Shown here one piece after another: positions 1-5,049 of a stretch of 10,868 bases of DNA. Positions within the stretch are counted from its first letter, which is position 1; every line of letters begins with the position of its first letter. This DNA comes from an uncultured Opitutia bacterium (GTDB lineage Bacteria; Verrucomicrobiota; Verrucomicrobiia; Opitutales; UBA953). Below the pieces are notes generated by a model. The model was not told the origin of the DNA, did not search any database, and saw nothing but the letters and a program-made list of their open reading frames with translations. Both the position numbers and the translations under genes were made by a program. Where the stretch lies: positions 1 through 10,868 of the forward strand of contig CAINSX010000322.1 in assembly GCA_903853185.1 (NCBI GenBank), written 5' to 3'.

Positions 1-147
1 GAAGTCGAACGCGTTTCGCAGGTCATGCGAGCCCGCCTCTTCTACCTCCGCGATCGCCAGGGCAAGTCGGCGACCAAGGTCAAAGAAAAGCGCTTCGACC
101 CGACCGAGCACGCCGCTGCTGCTGCCGCGGCCGCTGCTGCCAAGTAA
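1..147 (+). CDS. rplS: 50S ribosomal protein L19, C-terminal part (5' end outside window)
   Basis: The open frame runs from the left edge to TAA at 145-147 and gives the last 48 residues. The stretch VMRARLFYLRDRQGKSATKVKE matches the L19 C-terminus, where the family reads roughly VRRAKLYYLRDRxGKAARIKE. L19 is a large-subunit protein at the 30S/50S interface. The protein ends in ten consecutive alanines and a lysine, an extension beyond the usual L19 end. The ten alanine codons mix GCC, GCT and GCG, so this is not a simple DNA slippage tract. A strong terminator follows 20 nt after the stop, so rplS is the last gene of its operon. The assignment is firm although only the C-terminus is visible. 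Confidence 0.93.
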   Translation, partial: EVERVSQVMRARLFYLRDRQGKSATKVKEKRFDPTEHAAAAAAAAAAK

Positions 148-166
148 GCCCTCTCCGGCTTCCCCG

Positions 167-193
167 AAACCCCGCCAACAGGCGGGGTTTTTT
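167..193 (+). terminator. Rho-independent terminator after rplS
   Basis: A perfect 10-bp stem (AAACCCCGCC at 167-176 pairing with GGCGGGGTTT at 181-190) has an AACA loop and runs into a T tract ending at 193. It ends the rplS transcript and separates it from rpsP. Its CCCCGCC/GGCGGGG core recurs in the terminator after rpsP. Confidence 0.92.
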
Positions 194-447
194 GTGCCCG
201 GATCCGAGGCCAAAACAGGAAGCCGGAGGAAAGGCCTCCCGCCCCCCTATACGCAGGATACAGCCTAACCCACTTATTAACAGTGGCTTGTTATGTGTGT
301 TTTAACGAAGGGCCTGGCGGGTGCAGGTGATTTTTTAACAAAACCTTCTGGGGAATGCTTGACTCGCTCCCTCCCTCCTGCGTTTTTGCACATCCGTCTT
401 TTGAGAACCCTCTAAGGGCGATAACCACACCACCTTCTCCAAATCCA
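194..447 (+). other. Gene-free leader region upstream of rpsP
   Basis: About 250 nt hold no convincing coding frame. Positions 260-345 are clearly more AT-rich than the surroundings and include TTAACA at 277-282 and again at 335-340, and a short inverted repeat TAACA/TGTTA around 278-294. A small hairpin GGAGG-AAAGG-CCTCC lies at 225-239. The rpsP promoter is most likely here, which would give rpsP a leader of about 100 nt or more. An upstream in-frame start at 355 would only add residues with no resemblance to S16. Confidence 0.5.
277..305 (+). promoter_or_regulatory. Possible rpsP promoter
   Basis: TTAACA (277-282) and TTTTAA (300-305) are separated by 17 nt, the usual sigma-70-type spacing, in the most AT-rich part of the leader. 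The -10 box matches the consensus at only 3 of 6 positions, so this is a tentative call. TTGACT at 359-364 is an alternative -35 box but has no good -10 partner. Confidence 0.25.
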
Positions 448-714
448 ATGCTACGCATCCGCCTCCAACGCTTCGGTACGAAAAACGAGCCGACCTACCG
501 TCTCGTCGTCGCCGAACAAGCCATCCGCCGTGACGGCCGTTTCGTCGAAGTCCTCGGCAACTACAATCCCCGCGCCCGTGGCAAGACCCCGGGTCTGGTG
601 ATCAACGTCGAGCGCGTCGACCATTGGGTCAAACTCGGCGCCCAGCCGTCCGACACCGCGAAGTCGCTCGTGAAGCGTGCGCGCGAAGAGTCGGCCGCTG
701 CTGCCAAGGCCTAA
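448..714 (+). CDS. rpsP: 30S ribosomal protein S16
   Basis: This is an 88-residue protein of normal S16 length. The N-terminus MLRIRLQRFGTKNEPTYRLVV, the central RDGRFVEVLGNYNP and the later ERVDHWVKLGAQPSDT are all S16 signatures. S16 is a small-subunit assembly protein bound to the 5' domain of 16S rRNA. I chose ATG 448 because S16 proteins begin exactly at this MLRIRL; the 31 residues available upstream are Pro/Ser-rich and unlike the family. No Shine-Dalgarno sequence precedes it (cttctccaaatcca). The C-terminus ends in an Ala/Lys tail. Unusually, it lies downstream of rplS rather than at the head of an rpsP-rimM-trmD-rplS operon, and the next gene is on the opposite strand. Confidence 0.97.
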   Translation: MLRIRLQRFGTKNEPTYRLVVAEQAIRRDGRFVEVLGNYNPRARGKTPGLVINVERVDHWVKLGAQPSDTAKSLVKRAREESAAAAKA

Positions 715-753
715 GTTAATTTACACGGCGGAAACGCCCACCCTGACGATGCT

Positions 754-785
754 TCACCCCGCCACCCGGCGGGGTGATTCATTTA
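754..785. terminator. Shared terminator between rpsP and the minus-strand operon
   Basis: A perfect 10-bp stem, TCACCCCGCC (754-763) and GGCGGGGTGA (768-777), has a 4-nt ACCC loop. Downstream on the plus strand is TTCATTTA, a partial T tract. It sits between two convergent genes (stops at 714 plus and 810 minus), so it probably ends rpsP and may also stop the opposing operon, although the minus-strand side lacks a T run. Confidence 0.75.
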
Positions 786-809
786 CAGAGGTCGCCGAGG
801 GTCCGGAGC

Positions 810-1073
810 TCAGTTGAGCTTATTCCAGCCACCCTTGCCGTCCTTCTCCAACCGCTGGAACCCGGCCTGGGCGAGACGCTTGTCGCTCAGGCCCTGCTTC
901 ATGGCGCCCTCCCCGTACTTGGTCGTGAGCGTGGGCGACTCGAGCACCCGGCGACACGGCTCCTTGGTCACGGGGTGATGCGTGAAGTCAGGCGCCGCCG
1001 GCGGAAGATCGGCCTCGAATTCATCCCCCTCGGCTCCGTCGGGCTTGATGACGATGTAGCGGCGTAGTGGCAT
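810..1073 (-). CDS. FmdB-like small protein lacking the zinc-ribbon cysteines
   Basis: This 87-residue protein is the last gene of the five-gene minus operon, starting 3 nt after the oppC stop (TAA-CCC-ATG). It has the layout of FmdB-type small zinc-ribbon proteins: an N-terminal beta strand (MPLRRYIVIKPDG), then DEFEADLPPAAPDFTHHP, then TKEPCRRVLESPTLTTKY, resembling the family's HPETGEPVRRV segment. The end, LSDKRLAQAGFQRLEKDGKGGW, resembles the SDKNIAEKGFTKY-type tail that I recall from planctomycete and verrucomicrobial relatives. The CxxC pairs of canonical FmdB are missing and only Cys40 remains, so it probably does not bind zinc. FmdB proteins have no firm biochemical role. The family link is inferred from memory of sequence patterns; a plain hypothetical protein is the alternative. 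Confidence 0.7.
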   Translation of the reverse strand: MPLRRYIVIKPDGAEGDEFEADLPPAAPDFTHHPVTKEPCRRVLESPTLTTKYGEGAMKQGLSDKRLAQAGFQRLEKDGKGGWNKLN

Positions 1074-1076
1074 GGG

Positions 1077-2018
1077 TTACCTGCGAGAGGACCGCGGATC
1101 GAAGGCGTCGCGCAGGCCATCGCCGAGGAAGTTAAGGGAGAGCAGCGTAAGCGCGAAGACGATGGAAGGAGAGATCAGCAGCCAAGGGCACTCTTCCATG
1201 ATGTCAGCCCCTTCCTTGATCATTAGGCCCCAGGAGGTCATCGGGGCCTTCACGCCGAGCCCCAGGAAGCTCACGAAGGCCTCGAGGAGCATGACGCCTG
1301 GGACGGTGAGCGTCGCGCACACGGCGATGGTGCCGGCGAGATTGGGCAGGTAGTGCCGGCGGAAGATACCCCAGCGCGACTGGCCGAGCGATTCGGCGGC
1401 CTGCACGAACTGCGAAGCCTTCATCTCGCGGGTCTGGTTGCGAATAATACGCGCCATGGTCAGCCACGAGACACCGCCGACAGCCAGGATGAGCATAAAA
1501 GGAACCCCATCGAAGATAACGGGAACCCCCGAGAACCACCTGTGGGCATAATCGGGTAAAAGTGAGAGTAAAATATCGACCATGCTGTCTCCATATACGG
1601 TACACAAAATCACGATAAGAGTCAGCGGCAGGGTACTCACGATGTCGACGAAGCGCATCATGACATCCTCTATCCGACCACCGACCTCTGCAGCAAAAGC
1701 ACCGAAGCACACACCCAGAATCAATGAGACCAAACTGGTGATGAAGCCGACGAAGAGTGAGATCATGCCGCCTTGCAGCAGGCGCGAAAGGACGTCGCGG
1801 CCAAGAAGATCCGTGCCGAGCCAATGCGCCGACGACGGGGCCATCGCGCTGTGCGCGAGGTTCTGCTCCATGTACGGATACGGCGAAATCCACGGCGACA
1901 GGAAGCAGACCGCGGAGATCGACAGGAGGAAACACGCCGACCAGACGGCCGCGCGATCCTTCAGGAAGCGCTGCCAGCCACTTTCGGAGGCGAGGGATAC
2001 AACGACGGGCGCGGTCAT
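1077..2018 (-). CDS. ABC transporter permease, OppC/DppC type (peptide/nickel family)
   Basis: This 313-residue inner-membrane permease is the second of a permease pair. An N-terminal segment with one helix (about 27-45) leads into WLGTDLLGRDVLSRLLQGG (66-84), the signature of the OppC N-terminal domain. Several hydrophobic helices follow, then the EAA loop that docks on the ATPase (QAAESLGQSRWGIFRRHYLPN, 206-226), then VSFLGLGVKAPMTSWG and NFLGDGLRDAFDP, both typical of OppC. Its start codon overlaps the oppB stop by 4 nt (ATGA), indicating translational coupling. Residues about 144-173 look like an insertion between the helix after LPLTLIVIL and the EAA loop, and the DNA beneath is AT-richer than the rest. 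The substrate cannot be read from the sequence; oligopeptides or dipeptides are likely by family. No ATPase gene is nearby. Confidence 0.93.
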   Translation of the reverse strand: MTAPVVVSLASESGWQRFLKDRAAVWSACFLLSISAVCFLSPWISPYPYMEQNLAHSAMAPSSAHWLGTDLLGRDVLSRLLQGGMISLFVGFITSLVSLILGVCFGAFAAEVGGRIEDVMMRFVDIVSTLPLTLIVILCTVYGDSMVDILLSLLPDYAHRWFSGVPVIFDGVPFMLILAVGGVSWLTMARIIRNQTREMKASQFVQAAESLGQSRWGIFRRHYLPNLAGTIAVCATLTVPGVMLLEAFVSFLGLGVKAPMTSWGLMIKEGADIMEECPWLLISPSIVFALTLLSLNFLGDGLRDAFDPRSSRR

Positions 2019-2932
2019 CGGTCGCGGGCTACCTTGGGGTTTAGGGCGGCGATGGCGAGGTCGGCCGCGAGGTTAAGGAAGAGTAGCGCCGCCGCGTAGA
2101 CGATCGTCGTGCCGAGGATCAGCATGACGTCGCGATTGATGATGGCGGTGACGAAGAGGCGCCCCAGACCCGGGACGTCGAAGAGCGATTCGATGACGAA
2201 GGAGCCCGAGACGAGGCCGGCGGCGGCAGGCCCGAGGTAGGTGACGACAGGCAGCAGCGCGTTACGCAGTGCATGCACAAACCAAACGCGGAGCGGCGGC
2301 ACGCCTTTGGCCCGGGCGGTGCGGACGTAATCCAGTGAACGCACCTCCATGAGCGAACCGCGTGTGAGACGCGCCAGCGGCGCAGCGGTGATCAGCCCCA
2401 GCGTGCAGGCAGGCAACACATAGTGGATCGCCGAACCCCAGCCGCACGGCGGCAGCCAGCCCAGGCCGAGCGAGAAGATGAGCGCCAGGATCGGGCCGAG
2501 CACAAACGATGGCACGCAGATGCCCACGAGCGTGAAGCCCATCGGCACGCGATCGAGCCAGCTATTGGGCCGCGAAGCGGCGAGCACGCCGACGGGCACT
2601 CCGATGAGCACCGCGAGCAGCAAGGCGACGAGGCCCAGTGAGACGGAGACGCCAATGCGCGCACCGATGACCTCGCGGACGGACCAGCCGGGATATTTGA
2701 TGGACGGACCGAGGTCGCCCTGTGCGAGCCTGACGATGTAATTCCCAAGCTGGACATGGACCGGCTGATCAAGGCCGTAGTACTGCTCGAGCCGCGCCTT
2801 CACTTCCGCCGGCAGGGGACGATCCTTGTCAAAAGGCCCGCCCGGGACCGCGTGCGCGAGGAAGAAGGTGGCGACTACCACGACGAGCAGCACCGGGACC
2901 ATCTCCAACAGGCGACGCAGGACGTAAGCCAT
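2015..2932 (-). CDS. ABC transporter permease, OppB/DppB type (peptide/nickel family)
   Basis: This 305-residue inner-membrane permease pairs with the OppC-type protein to form the channel of a peptide-class importer. It starts with the typical MAYVLRRLLEMVPVLLVVVV helix. HAVPGGPFDKDR and the periplasmic EQYYGLDQPVHVQLGNY follow, then GDLGPSIKYPGWSV. Membrane helices then alternate up to the EAA loop (DYVRTARAKG at 201-210, with LP at 227-228). SLFDVPGLGRLFVTAI near 249-264 is a strong OppB signature. The start overlaps the lipoprotein stop by one base (TGATG), and the stop overlaps the oppC start by four. The length is normal and all expected motifs are intact. No solute-binding protein or ATPase gene is in the window. 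Confidence 0.94.
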   Translation of the reverse strand: MAYVLRRLLEMVPVLLVVVVATFFLAHAVPGGPFDKDRPLPAEVKARLEQYYGLDQPVHVQLGNYIVRLAQGDLGPSIKYPGWSVREVIGARIGVSVSLGLVALLLAVLIGVPVGVLAASRPNSWLDRVPMGFTLVGICVPSFVLGPILALIFSLGLGWLPPCGWGSAIHYVLPACTLGLITAAPLARLTRGSLMEVRSLDYVRTARAKGVPPLRVWFVHALRNALLPVVTYLGPAAAGLVSGSFVIESLFDVPGLGRLFVTAIINRDVMLILGTTIVYAAALLFLNLAADLAIAALNPKVARDR

Positions 2933-3216
2933 CAGCGATTCGTCTCGGCGGCTTTGACACGCTTCTCGAGTTCTTCGGTCGTGGGCGCAGCCGGGAGGCC
3001 GTCCTTACTCTTGGTCGTCCATCCCATCTTGAGGGCCATGGCCTCATATTCCTGCGGGCTCAGCGTGCCGCGCGCCTGCAGGCGCGCCTTGCGCTCATCG
3101 GTGTCGTCCATGAGCCGACGCTGCTGATCGTCGGCATCGCGCTTCGCGTTAGGCATCGAGCAACCCGCGCCAAGCAGCGCGCAGGTAAGCAGAAGGGCGC
3201 GGGGCAGGAACTTCAT
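2932..3216 (-). CDS. Small lipoprotein
   Basis: This 94-residue protein has a lipoprotein signal peptide: MKFLPR, then a hydrophobic stretch LALLLTCALLGAG-like core (residues 7-18), with Cys19 as the lipid-modified residue (LLGAGCS; Gly at -3 is slightly unusual but tolerated). The mature part of about 75 residues is strongly hydrophilic and probably helical, rich in Asp, Arg, Lys and Gln. It contains ARGTLSPQEYEAMALKMGW, which loosely resembles the short SHOCT motif (small helical segment with TxEEF-like core). It is far too short for a solute-binding protein. It lies 10 nt after the DCC gene and overlaps the oppB start by one base, so it is made with the permeases. The function is unknown; anchoring or assembly of the transporter is only a guess. 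Confidence 0.8.
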   Translation of the reverse strand: MKFLPRALLLTCALLGAGCSMPNAKRDADDQQRRLMDDTDERKARLQARGTLSPQEYEAMALKMGWTTKSKDGLPAAPTTEELEKRVKAAETNR

Positions 3217-3226
3217 GATGTTGTTT

Positions 3227-3613
3227 CTATTCCGCGAGGTCGGACGGGCTCAAGCGCGTACAGGCGGCGGGTCCAGCGAAACGATGGCGACGGCGAGCGA
3301 CCTGGTCGTAGAGGAAGTCGCGCCAGACGCCCGGGCAGAGACGTGCCGCGGCGGCCAGCAGCCGCCAGCCCCCACCGAGAGTCCGCAGCAGGAGGAGCAC
3401 GGCATCCGACCGCACCAGCCGACGCGACCCATCCCAGACGACTATTGTGCCCATGTCGCCGCCTGGGGGCTCGCCCGCGATGCGGGCGACCTCGCCCTGG
3501 TTCGTCGCGAAGAGCATGGCGCCGTCGACGTTGCGGCGGGCCAGCCAAGCCGCCGTGCCATTACACAGGGCACAGGTGCCATCGATCAGCACGAGCAGAG
3601 GCGTTTTCCGCAT
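3227..3613 (-). CDS. DCC-family thiol-disulfide oxidoreductase-like protein (DUF393)
   Basis: This 128-residue protein is the first gene of the five-gene minus operon. The defining DxxCxxC motif is present as DGTCALC (residues 11-17, Cys14 and Cys17), followed by NGTAAWLARR. The rest follows the family pattern: FATNQGEVARIAG, then a strand pair TIVVWDGSRRLVRSDAVLLLLRTLGG, then RDFLYDQVARRRHRFAG and a late Cys118. DCC proteins have a thioredoxin-like predicted fold with a presumed redox CxxC; their substrates are mostly unknown. Length is typical. The frame begins at ATG 3613, placing MRKTPLLVLID just ahead of the motif as expected. The leader (gctccacct) has no Shine-Dalgarno sequence. Its link with peptide permeases and a lipoprotein is unusual to my knowledge. 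Confidence 0.9.
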   Translation of the reverse strand: MRKTPLLVLIDGTCALCNGTAAWLARRNVDGAMLFATNQGEVARIAGEPPGGDMGTIVVWDGSRRLVRSDAVLLLLRTLGGGWRLLAAAARLCPGVWRDFLYDQVARRRHRFAGPAACTRLSPSDLAE

Positions 3614-3750
3614 AGGTGGAGCCTAAGCGATGCCTCGCAGGTGTGAAGGGGCAAAAAGGCCCCCTCGGCGCCCGGAGAAAGGCCCATTAAGTCCAGCGAA
3701 AGCGCTTGTCATGGGCCTATGGCACTGCCAAGTTGCCCTTCCTGTTGGCC
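3614..3750. other. Divergent intergenic region between DCC gene and tRNA-Tyr
   Basis: This 137-nt gap must hold the promoters for the minus operon and for tRNA-Tyr. It contains a small hairpin at 3648-3663 (GGGGC/GCCCC around an A-rich loop) and a larger two-part hairpin at 3680-3718, described separately. TTGTCA at 3706-3711 could be a -35 box for the tRNA, but I see no good -10 box at the correct spacing. Confidence 0.5.
3680..3718. repeat. Inverted repeat / structured element upstream of tRNA-Tyr
   Basis: AGGCCCAT (3680-3687) and ATGGGCCT (3711-3718) are perfect 8-bp inverted repeats. Inside them a second stem, AGCG (3695-3698) with CGCT (3703-3706), closes an AAAG loop; it can also fold in a shifted register with a GAAA tetraloop. 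The result is a 39-nt stem with an asymmetric 7/4 internal loop. No T tract follows on either strand, so it is not an ordinary terminator. Its role is unknown; a processing signal, an operator for the divergent operon, or part of a small RNA are possible. Confidence 0.55.
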
Positions 3751-3837
3751 GGAAGGGTATCCAAGTGGCTAAAGGTCGCGGACTGTAAATCCGTTCAGCT
3801 TCGCTGTTCGTGGGTTCGAATCCCACCCCTTCCACCA
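3751..3837 (+). tRNA. tRNA-Tyr (anticodon GTA)
   Basis: The acceptor stem GGAAGGG (3751-3757) pairs perfectly with CCCTTCC (3827-3833), followed by discriminator A3834 and an encoded CCA (3835-3837). The anticodon stem is 3778-3782 with 3790-3794; the loop CTGTAAA places anticodon GTA at 3785-3787. A long variable arm (CAGC/GCTG around TTC, 3796-3806) marks a class II tRNA, as expected for bacterial tRNA-Tyr. The T stem-loop GTGGG-TTCGAAT-CCCAC spans 3810-3826. It delivers tyrosine for UAU and UAC codons. It is upstream of rpsT on the same strand, with an 8-bp hairpin shortly after its 3' end. Confidence 0.97.
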
Positions 3838-3848
3838 GCAGGATTCAT

Positions 3849-3871
3849 GAGGCCCCTCAAAAAGGGGCCTC
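3849..3871 (+). terminator. Strong hairpin after tRNA-Tyr, probable terminator or processing site
   Basis: GAGGCCCC (3849-3856) and GGGGCCTC (3864-3871) form a perfect 8-bp GC-rich stem with a TCAAAAA loop, 12 nt after the tRNA CCA end. It is followed by TCCCTGCC, not by a T run, so intrinsic termination would be imperfect. It may instead protect the tRNA precursor or allow read-through into rpsT. Confidence 0.5.
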
Positions 3872-3898
3872 TCCCTGCCTGAGACCCTCAAATCCGCG

Positions 3899-3933
3899 TT
3901 GACTCCGAGGGCCACCCCCCGCTTCCCTACTGA
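3899..3933 (+). promoter_or_regulatory. Possible rpsT promoter close to the start codon
   Basis: TTGACT (3899-3904) is a 5-of-6 match to a -35 box. The -10 side is weak: TTCCCT (3923-3928, 18-nt spacer) or TACTGA (3928-3933, spacer too long). If used, transcription would begin within a few bases of the rpsT ATG at 3939, giving a nearly leaderless message, which would fit the missing Shine-Dalgarno sequence. Tentative. Confidence 0.25.
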
Positions 3934-3938
3934 CTCAC

Positions 3939-4184
3939 ATGGCCAACATCAAAGCTAACAAGAAGAGCATCCGCCAGACCGCCCGTCGCGCTGAGCATAA
4001 CAAGATCGTCCGCACCCGCCTCAAGTCCCTCGTCAAGAGCCTGACCGGTGACAACGTCGTTGCTTCCGCCTCCCAGGTCGCTTCCGCCGCCGACAAGGCC
4101 GCGAAGACCGGTGTGATCCATCGCAACAAGGCGAACCGCATCAAGGCTCGCCTCGCGAAGAAGCTCGCTGCCGCCAAGAAGTAA
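3939..4184 (+). CDS. rpsT: 30S ribosomal protein S20
   Basis: This 81-residue very basic helical protein is slightly shorter than the usual 85-90 residues. The N-terminus MANIKANKKSIRQTARRAEHNK matches the S20 pattern (ANIKSAKKRI followed by RxxxxN). The C-terminal GVIHRNKANRIKARLAKKL matches the family's IHKNxAARxKSRLxKK. S20 binds 16S rRNA at the base of the body and the start of helix 44 and helps small-subunit assembly. ATG 3939 gives the canonical MAN start. The leader (cttccctactgactcac) has no Shine-Dalgarno sequence. The Ala/Lys-rich end resembles the ends of L19 and S16 here. A terminator follows 20 nt after the stop. Confidence 0.97.
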   Translation: MANIKANKKSIRQTARRAEHNKIVRTRLKSLVKSLTGDNVVASASQVASAADKAAKTGVIHRNKANRIKARLAKKLAAAKK

Positions 4185-4204
4185 TGCCGGCTGGCCTCCT
4201 CACC

Positions 4205-4235
4205 AACCCCGTCGCCTAGGCGCCGGGGTTTTTTT
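4205..4235 (+). terminator. Rho-independent terminator after rpsT
   Basis: AACCCCG (4205-4211) pairs with CGGGGTT (4224-4230). Inside it CGC/GCG continues the stem after one mismatch, closing a CTAG loop region. Seven T residues (4229-4235) follow. It should end the rpsT transcript, yet the next plus-strand gene begins only 10 nt beyond the T tract. Confidence 0.9.
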
Positions 4236-4245
4236 GTCCCCGGAA

Positions 4246-5049
4246 ATGTCCGACCTGCCCCCTGCCACCATCGGTTTCGCCGCCGGCCTGCTCGGCGAGG
4301 AAGCCTACCGCATCACCGTGCTGGCCTCCGGCCCGGGCTGGGTCGCGCTCGACAAACCCAGCGGCGTCGCCCTGGAAGAACACCCTTGGCAGAAAGGCGC
4401 CCCCACCCTGCTCGGCCAACTCCGTGTGCAGCTTGAAGCCGGCAAGCCGGAGATGGTCCGACTCGGCCTAGCCGAACCCGCCGCGGTCTTCGGCCCCGAA
4501 CCGGAATCCGCCGGCATCGCGATCATCGCCGACCGCGCCACCGCGATGGCCGACTGGCGCGAAGCCCTCGGCTCCGGCGCCTTCCGCTTCGACTTCGAAT
4601 TCATCGCACGCACCGAAGATGCCCCAGAGGACGCCGGCATCTGCGATCTGCCCGTGGGCATGGACGATTCACAGGAACGCGCGTTTGTCTCGCACCGCAA
4701 CGGCAAGCACGCCCAGACCCGCTTTGAACCTGGCCGCGCCTGCGGCCGCTGGCGCATCTGGACCGCGCACACACCCTTCCCTCGGCGCGATCAGGTCCGC
4801 ATCCACGCCACCGAGTGCGGGATCCGCATCGCCGGCGAATTGAAGTATGGCCGTTCGGGACGCGTGACGCTCACCGACACGACGCCGAAGGGCCGCCTCA
4901 ATAAAGGCGAAGACAAGCCACTGCACCGCGGGCTGTTGCTGCGCATCGCGCGCGTCGCCGGCAAGGTCTCGGGTAAGGAATTCGAAGTCATCGCACCCCG
5001 CCCCGATGACTTCGCGACGGTGGTGAAGCGACTGTCGAAGGGAATTTGA
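4246..5049 (+). CDS. RluA-like pseudouridine synthase homologue with altered active site (probably inactive)
   Basis: The protein has 267 residues from ATG 4246. A TTG at 4234 lies inside the terminator T tract, so ATG is preferred. The fold signature of RluA-family pseudouridine synthases is clear. WVALDKPSGVALEEH (32-46) matches the family's VxxKPxGxxxH. FPRRDQVRIHATECGIRIAGELKYG (178-202) matches the TGRTHQIRVHxxxxGxPIxGDxxYG segment. KPLHRGLLLRIARV (224-237) matches LxLHAxxLxF. However, the catalytic HRLDxxTSG motif reads FGPEPESAG (82-90): the Asp that attacks the uridine is Glu85, and His and Arg are Phe82 and Gly83. The KxYxA segment is also lost (FRFDFEFIAR). Binding residues are kept while catalysis probably is not. 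A non-catalytic RNA-binding or chaperone role is inferred. Its stop abuts the stop of the opposing gene. Confidence 0.85.
   Translation: MSDLPPATIGFAAGLLGEEAYRITVLASGPGWVALDKPSGVALEEHPWQKGAPTLLGQLRVQLEAGKPEMVRLGLAEPAAVFGPEPESAGIAIIADRATAMADWREALGSGAFRFDFEFIARTEDAPEDAGICDLPVGMDDSQERAFVSHRNGKHAQTRFEPGRACGRWRIWTAHTPFPRRDQVRIHATECGIRIAGELKYGRSGRVTLTDTTPKGRLNKGEDKPLHRGLLLRIARVAGKVSGKEFEVIAPRPDDFATVVKRLSKGI

Noticed and set aside
355..447. Upstream extension of rpsP from 355
   Set aside because: The added 31 residues are Pro/Ser-rich and unlike S16, whose normal N-terminus MLRIRL begins at 448.
3623..3835. Minus-strand frame of 70 residues beginning MEGVGFEPTNSE
   Set aside because: It runs antisense across tRNA-Tyr. 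This GVGFEPT type of peptide is a well-known false gene produced by translating the complement of tRNAs.
4234..4245. TTG start for the pseudouridine-synthase-like protein
   Set aside because: It lies in the T tract of the rpsT terminator; ATG 4246 is four codons on and more plausible.
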